Counted from the first letter of the stretch, positions 40,536 through 50,868 are shown. The stretch is DNA of 64,000 nucleotides from Victivallaceae bacterium (GCA_028718375.1 JAQULZ010000002.1:1-64000), one strand, 5' to 3'. The notes: generated from the sequence alone by a model not told the origin. Numbers and translations are program-made.

Positions 40536-41909
40536 CTATAGCATGGCTTCATGCCATTTTCTATAGAAAGATGCCAAACTAATTCCAAGTTTTTTGGCCG
40601 TGAGGTTTTTGTCTCCGCCGGAACGCTCCAGAACTTTTTGCATATAGAAACGTTCCTGACTCTGGAGATATTTTTTCAGCGACAGAAGATCATCCAGTTG
40701 GTCGTCGATGGTTTGTTCCAGGTTGATTTTGGCGGCGGCGGTTTGGGTAGTCAGTTCCGGCGGCAGTTCCTCGCAGGTGATTTCCCCGGTTTCGTTCGCT
40801 ATCACCAGCCGTTTTACCAGATTCTTCAGTTGCTTGATATTTCCCGGCCAATCGTCTTCGCATAAAACTGCCAGGGCCTGGCTGCTGATTTCGACCTCTT
40901 TGCTGTTCTGGTAGGTAAAGCAGGAAAGGAAATGTTCCACCAGCGCGGGAATATCCTTGCGGCGTTCCCGCAGCGGCGGCAGCAGAATCGGAACCATGCT
41001 CAATTTGCGGTACAGGGTTTCACAAAATTCCCCGGCGGCGGTCTGGCGGCGTAAATCGCAGGCTGAACCGACAATCAGCCGAACCTCAATATCGACGATT
41101 TTCGGGCTGGCGACGAGCTGGATTTTCTTGTTTTGCAGCAGGTACAGCAGTTTGATCTGAATGTTTATCGGCAGGACGTCGATGTTATCGAGGAACACCG
41201 TACCATGGTTGTTTTTTTCAAATATGCCCGGAATATGCTGCGCCTTCTGCGAGCCGATTTCCCTGGCATACCCGAAAAGTTCGGATTCCTCCAGGTTTTC
41301 GGGCAGACCGGCACAGTCGACCTTGCAGAAACTATACTGGCGGCGTTGACTTTTGGCATGAATGACGCGGGCGATGGTTTCTTTACCGGTTCCGATCTCG
41401 CCGCTAAGCATAATGGCGGAATCGGTTTTGGCTGTTTTTTCGATCAGCGTGTAAATCTGCAACATGGGTTCGGAAGAAACCGACATGAAATTGAATTCGT
41501 CGGTTTTCAGAAAGTTCCGTTTATACAAACGGTTTTCAATATAAAGATTTACATAGGAAAGAGCAATTTTGAGCGACAGGAGCAGCGCCTCCGGATTCAG
41601 GGGCTTGGTCGCATAAGCCACGGCGCCGCTTTTTATCGCTTTTTGAGCGGTATTGATCCGGTGGTCATCGACGATGACCATGATCGGCAGAAATTCCTGG
41701 AAACAATGAATGGAAGTCAACAGTTCATGGTTGAATACATTGTTCGGGGGAAAATCGATCAATACTAAATCATGCGGGACTTTCCGAATAGCGTCGATCG
41801 CTTTATCCGGTGCGGAAAAAACTGAGACCTCATAGGAGTTATTTGTTAATAAGGTACTTAAAGTATCGCTTAAAGCGTCATCCTGGCAGAATATCAATAT
41901 TTTCGGCAT
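40536..41909 (-). CDS. NtrC-like response regulator (receiver + AAA+ + Fis HTH), degenerate
   Basis: Receiver ILIFCQDD...LVLIDFPP...ATKPL; AAA+ SGEIGTGKETIARVIH; LPPLRERRKDIPALVEHFL; HTH NLTAKKLGISLASFYRKW. Confidence 0.92.
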   Translation of the reverse strand: MPKILIFCQDDALSDTLSTLLTNNSYEVSVFSAPDKAIDAIRKVPHDLVLIDFPPNNVFNHELLTSIHCFQEFLPIMVIVDDHRINTAQKAIKSGAVAYATKPLNPEALLLSLKIALSYVNLYIENRLYKRNFLKTDEFNFMSVSSEPMLQIYTLIEKTAKTDSAIMLSGEIGTGKETIARVIHAKSQRRQYSFCKVDCAGLPENLEESELFGYAREIGSQKAQHIPGIFEKNNHGTVFLDNIDVLPINIQIKLLYLLQNKKIQLVASPKIVDIEVRLIVGSACDLRRQTAAGEFCETLYRKLSMVPILLPPLRERRKDIPALVEHFLSCFTYQNSKEVEISSQALAVLCEDDWPGNIKQLKNLVKRLVIANETGEITCEELPPELTTQTAAAKINLEQTIDDQLDDLLSLKKYLQSQERFYMQKVLERSGGDKNLTAKKLGISLASFYRKWHEAML

Positions 41910-42113
41910 AATCATTCTCCTCAATAGCTTTAATTTAACCAAGACAGTTACTTCCGTGAAAAAATTTAATTCAACCTGAACTAACTTTCAAGTTAAATAC
42001 GGCATTTAACTTCCTGAAATCCGGATTCCCGGACAATTCCGGTTATTTGTCACTAAAAAAATTGGACAAAATCACAAAAGCAGGTTATTTTTTTACGGCC
42101 TTGGGTAGATATG

Positions 42114-42181
42114 AACCACGAAATACACGAAATACACGAAAAAAAGGATTTAAAAAAAGAACTTTCGTGTCTTTCGTGGTT
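42114..42181. repeat. Palindromic ACCACGAAATACACGAAA...TTTCGTGTCTTTCGTGGTT repeat
   Basis: Inverted arms visible directly; related sequences at 198-216, 60019-60120 and about 62600-62616. Confidence 0.75.
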
Positions 42182-42200
42182 ATAAAAAAAGGTATTGTTT

Positions 42201-42524
42201 ATGGCAAACGTACAACGACTGGAACTGAATTGGATCGGCAAGGGGAGATGGCCGCAGCTCGAGCCGCGGATTTTGCTGGAGGAGCGCGACAAATCCTACG
42301 GCAGCCGCCATACTGAGAATATGCTGATCCACGGCGACAATCTGCTCGCCTTAAAAGCTCTCGAACAGGATTACGCTTTCCGGGTAAAATGTATTTATAT
42401 CGACCCGCCCTACAATACCGGCCAGGCCTTTGAGCACTATGATGACGGGGGGGAACTTTCCCAGTGGCTGAATCTGATGGCACCGCGGCTGCACCTGCTT
42501 CACCGGCTGTTGAGTTGCCTGTAA
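42201..42524 (+). pseudogene. N-terminal fragment of site-specific (adenine) DNA methyltransferase
   Basis: MANVQRLELNWIGKGRWPQLEPRILLE...NMLIHGDNLLALKALEQ...CIYIDPPYNTGQAFEHYDDGG with DPPY motif, then truncated. Confidence 0.85.
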
Positions 42525-42812
42525 TCATGGATGAACCAAAAGTTCTAAGAGAAAAAATCAGGCATATTGTTAACGAGCTGAATATTCTGTTTGTGAAAGC
42601 ATTGGGATATAAATCAAAAAATGATTTTTTCGAAGAATTTTGGTTTATTATTAATTCCAGGACTTGAATGGAAACATATCTGGCGGGGCCGTCCTGTTAC
42701 TCACGTTTCACTTCCCGTTGACTATTTCTGACCGCCTTGCAATTCCCTTCGTAACGGTTATATTTCATAACAGATGAGCGTTTCCAATTTTTAAACCGGT
42801 GCGGGGGACATT

Positions 42813-43388
42813 ATGAAAAACTATTGCTTTTTATTTGCTTCGCTGGCGGTGCTGATTTTGCTGCCGGCCTGTGAAACTTTGAACAGTTCGCAGAGTAATC
42901 AGTTTGCCAGTTCCAATCAGGATATTATCGAGTTGCGGAATGACGTCGCGGTTTTGAAAAGGGCGGTTGCCAATCTGCAGGCCGGTAACGAACAAATCCT
43001 GAAAAATCAGTCCGCGCTCCAGTCCCAGATAAATTATGTGAACGACCGGAATCAGCAGCAGAGCAAAGCCTTGAGCGACTTGCGGCAGGCGCTCCGGCAG
43101 GAATGCGCTCGGCGTCAGGCGGCGATGACCCGGGTGATCGAGACGGTGGCCGATCAGACCGCTAAAACGGTGAATTCCGTTGCCGCCCGGCGTCCGGAAC
43201 CGGCGGCGGCAGCGAGTTCTCCCGCCGGAGCTCCGGGAGTTTATTATAAGCACAAGGTTGGAGCCGGCGAGACTTTAAGCGCGATTGCCCGGGCTTACAA
43301 AGTATCCGTCGAGGACATCCGGTCGGCGAACCGGATCAAAGGCGACATCATTCGGGTCGGACAAATTCTGCACATACCTAAAAAATAA
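42813..43388 (+). CDS. LysM domain lipoprotein with coiled coil
   Basis: Lipobox LILLPAC; C-terminal YYKHKVGAGETLSAIARAYKVSVEDIRSANRIKGDIIRVGQILHIP. Confidence 0.9.
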   Translation: MKNYCFLFASLAVLILLPACETLNSSQSNQFASSNQDIIELRNDVAVLKRAVANLQAGNEQILKNQSALQSQINYVNDRNQQQSKALSDLRQALRQECARRQAAMTRVIETVADQTAKTVNSVAARRPEPAAAASSPAGAPGVYYKHKVGAGETLSAIARAYKVSVEDIRSANRIKGDIIRVGQILHIPKK

Positions 43389-43398
43389 TCTTTATTAT

Positions 43399-46300
43399 AT
43401 GGCTACTGACGATACGCTTTTACGGTCGGGAAAAAGATCGTTATCGGCCGCGTTCTTTTTGGGGCTGACTAACGTAAGTGCGTTTTTTATCCTGGCCGCA
43501 TTAAATTGTTCACCGGTTTTAAGCGGTCGGATGGCATTCATTTTCCGGAGCGGCTGGTTTTATCTGCTGCCGGTTTTTCTGTTATCCGGTCTGGTGCGTT
43601 ATGCGCTCGGGACTTTTGCCCGCCGCAACATCATTGTCTTAGCCCGTGCCGGTGAAGTCCTCATCATGGGATTGAGCTGGCTGTTCATACTGCTTTTTCC
43701 GGGGGCTTTCAAAAGCTGGGGCGCGTTGTTCATTGTGTCGCTGCTCGGTGTTGAGGGCGCGTTTTTATATCCGGCCGCCCGGGGAGTGTACGCCGATTGG
43801 TTTGCTCCCGAACGTCTTGCCCGGATTTGCGCTTCCCGAATATTGCTCGCGACCGGGGGAATAATTGCCGGCGGCGCCGGTGGAATGCTGCTTTACCAGG
43901 ATGCCTTTCGGGGCCGCGGCGGTTCACTGGCTTTGGCGGCCGGATTATTCTGCGCGCTGAGCGTCCTGAACCTTATCCTGACCCTGCACGCTCCGGCCGA
44001 AACGGCGGTCCGGCCGTCGGGCAAATTCGAATCCGGAACCGCCGGCATTTTTTCCGCGGCCTGCCGTCTGCCGTCCGGCAATCGTTTATTGCGCCTGGTT
44101 ATGGCAGCCGAAGGTTATCTCCTGGCGGCGGTGGTTTTTATCGAGTGGATACTGGTAATCTTCGCCGCCGATAATTTCATTCCGCAGACTCGTCCCGGAG
44201 CGGCTTACAATCTGTTGCTGGCGGCGTTGCCGCTTGGTTTCGGGCTGGGAACGTTCTGCAGCGGTTTCGTCGGTCGGAACGGCTTTGATATCGGTATGAT
44301 GCCCGTCGGCGCCGCCGGTTTGATTATTTTTTCGATCCTGGCGGGACTGTTTCCCGGTCAGCCGCACCTTTACCGGGGAATTCAGATCCATTTTCCGCTG
44401 CTGGTTTTTACTTTTCTGGCCGGTTTTTCCATCGGGGCGGCATTGGTGCATCTGCGGGCGTGGCAGCTGCGTTTCGTCAGCCGGGAAGACCGGGCGGTAA
44501 CCGATGCCGTCCGCCATTTCCGGTTCGGTACGGCGGCGCTTTCGGCCGGTATCCTGGTTTACGTTTTGACGGTTTACGGTTCCGGTTCGGTAAGACTGCT
44601 GGTTTATTTCGGGATAATTTCACTTTTCCTGCTGATACCGGTATTATGGCGGGAACCGCAATTCATCATCCGGCTGCTGATTCTGATTTTGAAACATTCG
44701 CTTTACCGGCTGCGGGTGGTCGAAAAAGGAACGATACCTGCTGCAGGCCCGGCGCTGCTGGTGGCTAATCACGCCTCGTTCGTCGATCATCTGCTGATCA
44801 CCGCCTGTACGGTGCGGCCGGTGCGGTTCATGATGCACGAAACTTTTTACCGTTACCGCTGGCTCTATCCGTTTGTAAAATGGGCGGGAATAATCGAAGT
44901 GCCCCAGGCGAAACCCAAGCAACTGCGGCAGTTGTTCCGGAAAACCCATGAAATATTGCGCAACGGGGAAATACTCTGCGTGTTTCCGGAGGGGCGCATT
45001 ACCCGGAACGGCATCATGTCGGGGTTCAAGAAAGGTCTCGCTTCGATCATCCCGGAAGGCCTGGACGTTCCGGTAATTCCCTTGCGCATCGGTATGCTCT
45101 GGGGAAGTATCTTTTCCTATTTCTACGGTAAAATAAAATTCCGCTGGCCGGAAGAAATGCATCATCCCGCAACTATCACCATCGGCAAACCCATTCCTCC
45201 CGACACGCCGGGATACCTGGTCCGGCTGATGCTTTCGGAAATGGCCGCGGAAACGGAAGTCGTTCCCAACGACCGCGAACGTCCCATCCATTCCCAGTTC
45301 GCCTATCTGGCGCGCCGTCATCCGTTCCGGAAAATATTCAGTGAATACGACGGGACGGTCTGGAAGGAACATGGTAATTTCCCCATTCTGGTCAAAGCCA
45401 TCCTGCTCAGTTGGGAAATCCGGAAGATCACGCCTCCCGACTGCCGCTATGTCGGCGTAATGCTGCCGAATTCCGCGGCGGCGGCGGTGGTATTGCTGGC
45501 GGTGCTGATGGCGGACAAAACTCCGGCGGTACTGAATTTTACGGCTTCGGAAGCGGCAATCCGGGCGGCGATGGCAAAGGCGGATTTGACTTGCGTCCTG
45601 ACCAGCCGCCGTTTTCTGAGTAAATTAGGTTTTGAACCGTTCTCCGAAATGGCCATGCTCGAAGACCTGGCGGGCAAGCTCGGCAAAGCCCGCCGCTTTG
45701 CGGCCGCCGCCCTGGCGGCGCTGCTGCCCTGGCGGGAACTGATGAATATCGTTTCACCGCAGAGCTATCAGGACGTCAACCGGACGTTGGTAATTATTTA
45801 TTCCAGCGGTTCGAGCGGCGACCCTAAAGGGGTGATGCTGTCCCACCATAATATCAACAGCGATATTTATTCGCTGATCCGGATTTTCAACTGGCAGCTT
45901 TCCGACCGGGTGATCGGCAATCTGCCGCTGTTTCATTCGTTTGGTTTTTTTATCAGTTTCTGTCTGCCCGTAGCGCAGCATACGCCGGTGATCCTGCTGC
46001 CCAATCCGCTCGACGCCAAAGCGGCGGGTTATGCTTTGAAACGGTTTCGGGTGACGGCGATGATGGCGGCGCCCGGTTTCCTCCAGGCCTATATGCGCCG
46101 CTGTCCGGCGGAGGATTTTACGTCGCTGCGGTTGGTGATCACCGGTGCGGAGCGGCTGCGGCAGGACATTGCCGACCAGTTCCGGGAATTGACCGGATTG
46201 AGCGTGGCCGAGGGTTACGGCTGCACCGAACTGTCGCCGGTGGTGTCCGTCAATGTGGCGAGTTCGATCCTCGACCTCGGCACCAGCATCGGGAAACCGG

Positions 46301-46857
46301 GCAGCGTTGGAACGTCGATGCCGGGAATCGCCACGAAAATCGTCGATCCCGAGACTTTTGCGACCCTGCCGCCCGATACTGACGGTATGCTGCTGGTCAA
46401 AGGGCCGAATATAATGCAGGGTTATCTCAACGAACCGGAAAAAACCGCCGAAGTCATGCATGACGGCTGGTATATTACCGGCGACATTGCCCAGATGAAC
46501 GCCAGCGGCCAGATCACCATTACCGGCCGCAAATCGCGGTTCAGCAAGGTTGCGGGCGAAATGGTGCCGCATGAGCTGGTCGAAAAGGAAATCAACGAAA
46601 TCATCCGTTCCGACGCCTGCCGGATCGGGGTCTGCGGTGTCGAAGACCGTAAAAAAGGTGAAAAACTGCTCGTTTTCTATTCGGATGAAAAACTCGACCC
46701 GGCAACTGTCGTGCAGGAATTACGGGCGCGCCGGCTGCCTAATCTGTGGATACCGAAAGCGGAGGATTTCGTCCGGGTCGATCATATTCCGCTGCTCGGC
46801 AGCGGCAAGCTGGACGTCGCCGGGCTGAATAAACTGGCCGGAAAATTCCGGCATTAA
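43399..46857 (+). CDS. MFS transporter - 1-acyl-glycerophosphate acyltransferase - acyl-ACP/CoA ligase fusion (LplT-Aas-like)
   Basis: N-terminal polytopic region; LLVANHASFVDHLLITA (PlsC NHxxxxD), VFPEGRITRNG; AMP-binding TLVIIYSSGSSGDPKGVMLSHHN. Start MATDDTL at 43399. Confidence 0.92.
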   Translation: MATDDTLLRSGKRSLSAAFFLGLTNVSAFFILAALNCSPVLSGRMAFIFRSGWFYLLPVFLLSGLVRYALGTFARRNIIVLARAGEVLIMGLSWLFILLFPGAFKSWGALFIVSLLGVEGAFLYPAARGVYADWFAPERLARICASRILLATGGIIAGGAGGMLLYQDAFRGRGGSLALAAGLFCALSVLNLILTLHAPAETAVRPSGKFESGTAGIFSAACRLPSGNRLLRLVMAAEGYLLAAVVFIEWILVIFAADNFIPQTRPGAAYNLLLAALPLGFGLGTFCSGFVGRNGFDIGMMPVGAAGLIIFSILAGLFPGQPHLYRGIQIHFPLLVFTFLAGFSIGAALVHLRAWQLRFVSREDRAVTDAVRHFRFGTAALSAGILVYVLTVYGSGSVRLLVYFGIISLFLLIPVLWREPQFIIRLLILILKHSLYRLRVVEKGTIPAAGPALLVANHASFVDHLLITACTVRPVRFMMHETFYRYRWLYPFVKWAGIIEVPQAKPKQLRQLFRKTHEILRNGEILCVFPEGRITRNGIMSGFKKGLASIIPEGLDVPVIPLRIGMLWGSIFSYFYGKIKFRWPEEMHHPATITIGKPIPPDTPGYLVRLMLSEMAAETEVVPNDRERPIHSQFAYLARRHPFRKIFSEYDGTVWKEHGNFPILVKAILLSWEIRKITPPDCRYVGVMLPNSAAAAVVLLAVLMADKTPAVLNFTASEAAIRAAMAKADLTCVLTSRRFLSKLGFEPFSEMAMLEDLAGKLGKARRFAAAALAALLPWRELMNIVSPQSYQDVNRTLVIIYSSGSSGDPKGVMLSHHNINSDIYSLIRIFNWQLSDRVIGNLPLFHSFGFFISFCLPVAQHTPVILLPNPLDAKAAGYALKRFRVTAMMAAPGFLQAYMRRCPAEDFTSLRLVITGAERLRQDIADQFRELTGLSVAEGYGCTELSPVVSVNVASSILDLGTSIGKPGSVGTSMPGIATKIVDPETFATLPPDTDGMLLVKGPNIMQGYLNEPEKTAEVMHDGWYITGDIAQMNASGQITITGRKSRFSKVAGEMVPHELVEKEINEIIRSDACRIGVCGVEDRKKGEKLLVFYSDEKLDPATVVQELRARRLPNLWIPKAEDFVRVDHIPLLGSGKLDVAGLNKLAGKFRH

Positions 46858-46861
46858 TCGT

Positions 46862-47857
46862 TTAGTTCAGGCGTCTGACGGTTTCACGGCTGACCAGCCG
46901 GACCGGTACCGCGAGCTGATACGGCGGTTTACCGGCCACCGTATGTTTTATGGCTTCGATGAGCTGGTCGGCGAACAGTTCCTCGCATAAATCGACCGTC
47001 GTAAACGCCGGCCGGGCGAATCTGCCCCAGTACAGGTTGTCAGTGCCGATCAGGCTGACGTCACCGGGAATGTCCAGACCGTTGGCGGCAAAACCCCGGA
47101 TTGCCGGAAACATGAAGTTATCCGCGAAACAATAAAACAGCGACGGCAATGCTTTATGGCGGGACTGCGCCCGGACGAATTGTTCGGCTTCGGCGTGATT
47201 GTATGGCGGACGCCATTGGAATTCTGCCGGGCAACTGCCGCCGCCGGCAATAAAATTTTCTTTAAAGCCGTTGAATCGGGGCGAGTTAACCTGGTGGGGA
47301 AAAAGCATTCCGGCCCGGCGATGTCCCATTTTCAGGGCATGTTCGGCGGCCACTTTCCCCGCGGTGTAATCATCACAAAAGACGTTTACGCATTCCGGGT
47401 TGAGCCCTCCCTGGCCGAGGATAACTTTCAGTCCGTGCCGGGTAAAATATTCGGCGATTTTCGTGGAATTGCAGATGTAAACATCCATATCCATGGCCTG
47501 GAGCTGTTGTAACTGCAGATATTTTTCTTCGGTTGAACCCTCAGGATTGAATTCATGCAGCGATAATTCTATTTTCGCCTGGGATGCCTGGCGCTGCAAA
47601 TGATTGTAAACTTCGGCAAAGAAGGAAGTATTGAAATTGAAATACTGGATCTGGTGAGTCAGGTAGGCAATCCGCAACCAGCCCAACATATCAGTCCGGG
47701 GAATTTTCCGGTAATTCATCCGGGTTGCCGTCTCAATTACCTTATGCCGCGTAGTTTCACTGATTCCCTGATTGCGGTTGTTAAGTACAAAGGATACGGT
47801 CGCGGGGGAAATTCCCAGCCGTTCGGCAATATCCCGGACTGTCGTTTTTTTCGCCAT
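46862..47857 (-). CDS. LacI-family transcriptional regulator
   Basis: TVRDIAERLGISPATVSFVLNNR HTH and periplasmic-binding-like domain. Confidence 0.95.
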   Translation of the reverse strand: MAKKTTVRDIAERLGISPATVSFVLNNRNQGISETTRHKVIETATRMNYRKIPRTDMLGWLRIAYLTHQIQYFNFNTSFFAEVYNHLQRQASQAKIELSLHEFNPEGSTEEKYLQLQQLQAMDMDVYICNSTKIAEYFTRHGLKVILGQGGLNPECVNVFCDDYTAGKVAAEHALKMGHRRAGMLFPHQVNSPRFNGFKENFIAGGGSCPAEFQWRPPYNHAEAEQFVRAQSRHKALPSLFYCFADNFMFPAIRGFAANGLDIPGDVSLIGTDNLYWGRFARPAFTTVDLCEELFADQLIEAIKHTVAGKPPYQLAVPVRLVSRETVRRLN

Positions 47858-47869
47858 TGATGTCGTGGT

Positions 47870-48958
47870 TCAGTACCTGCCAAGTTCCAATCCTTTATCT
47901 ACAAAATAGCGATAAGTTTCATAATTGCAAGTCTCCGGAATGGAATGATCCGAATGAAGTATATATCCGAACCCCTCCTTGACCGCCGGAATTTTAGTTT
48001 CAAGTTCGGTTCGGATAGCATCCAGGTCGTTGGCAACCAGATTCCTGGCGTCCATGCCGCCGCATAGTACCAGCTGGTCGCCGTATTCACGTTTCAGTTT
48101 CAGCAAATCCATTCCGGCTTTGATTTCGATCACCTGGAGGCAGTCGATACCGGACTCGATCATGCCGGGGATCAGCGGTTCGACAAAACCGCAGGAATGC
48201 ATGATTACCGGCAGCCCGAGCGAATGAGCATAGGCAATGGTTTTCCGGTGTCCCGGCTGAATTATCTCCCGGTACATGTCCAGCGAGATGAACGGACGTC
48301 CTTTGAACCCCATGTCCTCGTAAAACCAGATGCCATCCGGTTTCCCTTCTGCTGCAAACAGCATTTCCATCAGATTGACCAGCAGTTCAGAATAAGTCGC
48401 AACCATGTCTTTTATCCAGTCCGAATCAAGCGCCATGCCCATCAGCATGTGTTCGTGACCGCAAACCGGATGCATCAGTTCAAAGACGTTGGCCGAGGAC
48501 TGAAAATAAAAACACTGTTTTTCGGCGGCCTGCCGTTTCTGGCGGCGGTAGCCGGCAAAATTGATCCGATCCGGCGTCGGCTGCAGATGCGGTTTAATAT
48601 GTTCTTCCCAACCCTGCCGGTTCTGGACCAGAAAATCGACGTGTTCCGGGGTAGTGTCATGCAGTTTATGGCGCCGCAATACCGCGCCGTTTCCATCCCG
48701 TTCCAGAATGGTTTCTTCGTTTTCTTCCAATATCTCGTTGACAAAATCGACTTGAGCCTGCAGCTTAAGTCCCGGAGACGGGATCATATCCAGATTGAAA
48801 TGTTCCGTCAAATCTTCGTTCAGCCCGATATGACCTTCACACTGCCATTTTTTCAGCGTGTCACCCCAGAAATGTTCAAACAATCCGATCCGGTCGACCG
48901 GTTCGCGTTTCAGTATTGCGGATATCCGTTCCCTGCCGGTTAATTCATTCATCGCCAA
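47870..48958 (-). CDS. Uroporphyrinogen decarboxylase-like (URO-D/MtaA family) protein
   Basis: LTGRERISAILKREPVDRIGLFEHFWGDTL...VIMHSCGFVEPLIPGMIESGIDCLQVIEIKAGMD. Confidence 0.88.
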   Translation of the reverse strand: MAMNELTGRERISAILKREPVDRIGLFEHFWGDTLKKWQCEGHIGLNEDLTEHFNLDMIPSPGLKLQAQVDFVNEILEENEETILERDGNGAVLRRHKLHDTTPEHVDFLVQNRQGWEEHIKPHLQPTPDRINFAGYRRQKRQAAEKQCFYFQSSANVFELMHPVCGHEHMLMGMALDSDWIKDMVATYSELLVNLMEMLFAAEGKPDGIWFYEDMGFKGRPFISLDMYREIIQPGHRKTIAYAHSLGLPVIMHSCGFVEPLIPGMIESGIDCLQVIEIKAGMDLLKLKREYGDQLVLCGGMDARNLVANDLDAIRTELETKIPAVKEGFGYILHSDHSIPETCNYETYRYFVDKGLELGRY

Positions 48959-49054
48959 TGCTCCTTGTTAAAATAATTACTAAATATTTTAGTACAAGCA
49001 AGGCTCATTGTCAAGAGAGGCCGGTTAAATATCGAATTTTTTTTACGGAGAAAT

Positions 49055-50086
49055 TCAGAGGCCGGCGGAACCGGTTTCAGCGCCGCGTTTTTTTTTCACC
49101 CGGGAGTAAAATGAGTTTTTGACCACCCGGGCGTAATCCGGATAGCGTTGTTTCAGGTTCTCGTCGAGGCCCTGCGGAATGTGGGCAAAGCGTTTGTAAA
49201 GCCATAAATACTGTTCCGGATAGCGGCGGATGAACTGTTCGGAAATACTGATCAGTTCCTGGGTCATTTCCTCCGGTTCATATTCTTCAGGCGGTTTGGA
49301 CAAATGGCGGTATTGCGTGGCTATGATCCCATCCTCGCGCCGCAGCGAAACTCCGAAAATCACCACTATTTTGATCTTGTTCGCCTTCCCGAAACGGAAA
49401 AATTCCGCCGGGGCCTGGCTGCACGGCACCGGCAGCCCGAAAAAATTCACGAACGCTCCGCCTTCCCGAACTTTGGTATTCTGGTCGATCACGATGCCGA
49501 TATTGCAGCCCTGCCGCAGCGCCCGGATGCTCGCCCGTAGCGCTCCCCGGGAAAAAATGACCTGCAGACCGGGGGTGGTTTCGCGGTTGTCTAAATTTAA
49601 CAGCCGGTTCAGGTACGGATTGCGCAGCGGGTTGACGATCACCGCCGTTTTTTTCCCGGAATAATAAGTAACGATCAGGGCCGAAGCTTCCCAACTGCCC
49701 AGGTGCGGATTGACCATGACCAGGCGTTCGCCGCGGCTGCCGTGATACTCCAGAATTTCGGCTACGTCCGGGGGAATAACGGTGCATTTTTCAATCCGCC
49801 GCCGGTTGTTGTTCATCCAGAAGAATTCCAGCATATTGCGGATGGTGTTCACCAGGCTGGACCGCCCGATGCGCCGGATTTCCGGGGCGGATTTTTCCGG
49901 GAACGCGGTTTTAAGGTTGGCATTGATTAGCGTGCTGACCGGCGGCAACAGATAAGCCGCCCTCCCGAAACCGACCGCCATTATTTTAACCATGAAGTGC
50001 GGCTGCCATCTCAGAAAAACGTAAGCCGCCAGCGCGACAACATATTCCGCCCGGTAACGGATGGTACGTAACAGCCGGGACATCAA
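49055..50086 (-). CDS. Lysophospholipid/lipid A acyltransferase (LpxL/HtrB-like)
   Basis: NPHLGSWEASALIVTYYSGKKTAVIVNPLRNPYLNRLLN...GIVIDQNTKVREGGAFVNFFGLPV. Confidence 0.9.
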   Translation of the reverse strand: MMSRLLRTIRYRAEYVVALAAYVFLRWQPHFMVKIMAVGFGRAAYLLPPVSTLINANLKTAFPEKSAPEIRRIGRSSLVNTIRNMLEFFWMNNNRRRIEKCTVIPPDVAEILEYHGSRGERLVMVNPHLGSWEASALIVTYYSGKKTAVIVNPLRNPYLNRLLNLDNRETTPGLQVIFSRGALRASIRALRQGCNIGIVIDQNTKVREGGAFVNFFGLPVPCSQAPAEFFRFGKANKIKIVVIFGVSLRREDGIIATQYRHLSKPPEEYEPEEMTQELISISEQFIRRYPEQYLWLYKRFAHIPQGLDENLKQRYPDYARVVKNSFYSRVKKKRGAETGSAGL

Positions 50087-50868
50087 CTGCGCCTTCGCCG
50101 CGGGAGATTGGTAATGAAAATCCGGTCTTTGACGAAATTCAGACCGTTGGCGAACAGCAGACTTTTCCGGCAGGCGATCGCGATATTCTGGACCAGCAGG
50201 TTTTTATTTTCCGGCCGGCAGTTCAAGGCTTCCGGGGCTTTGATTTCTTTAACTTCCAAATTGCTTTTGACGGCCAGCAGCCCGATGCCGTCGATGAGCT
50301 CATGCGCCTGAATGGCGCCCTCCGGAAATGCTACATACAGAAAATCTGCGCTCTGCGACTGCCGGATCAGTTCCAGCCGGCTGCCTTTGTACAGGTTGTG
50401 CTGTAATTTTTCAATCTCGCGCCGGCATTTATGGTAATCGGCATTCCGGCTCTTCCCGTAATCCCAGCAGGCATATTCGTCAAACAGGGTATCATTGCCG
50501 CGCAGCTCGGGCTCGGTTTGTTCAATCAGCTTTTCCAGCTCCGCCTGCCAGGCCTTCAGCTCCCTCAATTTTTCCAGGATCGCTGCGCGGTTGCTGCAAT
50601 CCGGCCAGCAATGATCCCGGTCAGTGCAGATTTCCACCAGAACGGTTTTTTCAACCTGCCGCCGCCGACCGGCCGGAAGCGCCCAGAACGCGGCGACATC
50701 GACCTGATATCTGGAAATGCGGGTGGCTACTTTCGTGGCGATGCCGCTTGGATTTTGGGCCGCCAGCCATTTCAGCACCGCCTGTTTCATTTTCAGGGGA
50801 GGAAAAAATGATGCGGGATTTACCGGGGCGTCCCCGAATAAATTAAAAAAGGTTTGCAGCTTGGTCAT
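50083..50868 (-). CDS. Hypothetical protein
   Basis: 261-aa ORF overlapping the acyltransferase start. Confidence 0.6.
   Translation of the reverse strand: MTKLQTFFNLFGDAPVNPASFFPPLKMKQAVLKWLAAQNPSGIATKVATRISRYQVDVAAFWALPAGRRRQVEKTVLVEICTDRDHCWPDCSNRAAILEKLRELKAWQAELEKLIEQTEPELRGNDTLFDEYACWDYGKSRNADYHKCRREIEKLQHNLYKGSRLELIRQSQSADFLYVAFPEGAIQAHELIDGIGLLAVKSNLEVKEIKAPEALNCRPENKNLLVQNIAIACRKSLLFANGLNFVKDRIFITNLPRRRRS

Noticed and set aside
43399-46857. Giant MFS-acyltransferase-ligase fusion as a novel system
   Set aside because: LplT/Aas-type fusions of this domain order are already known; kept as annotation only.
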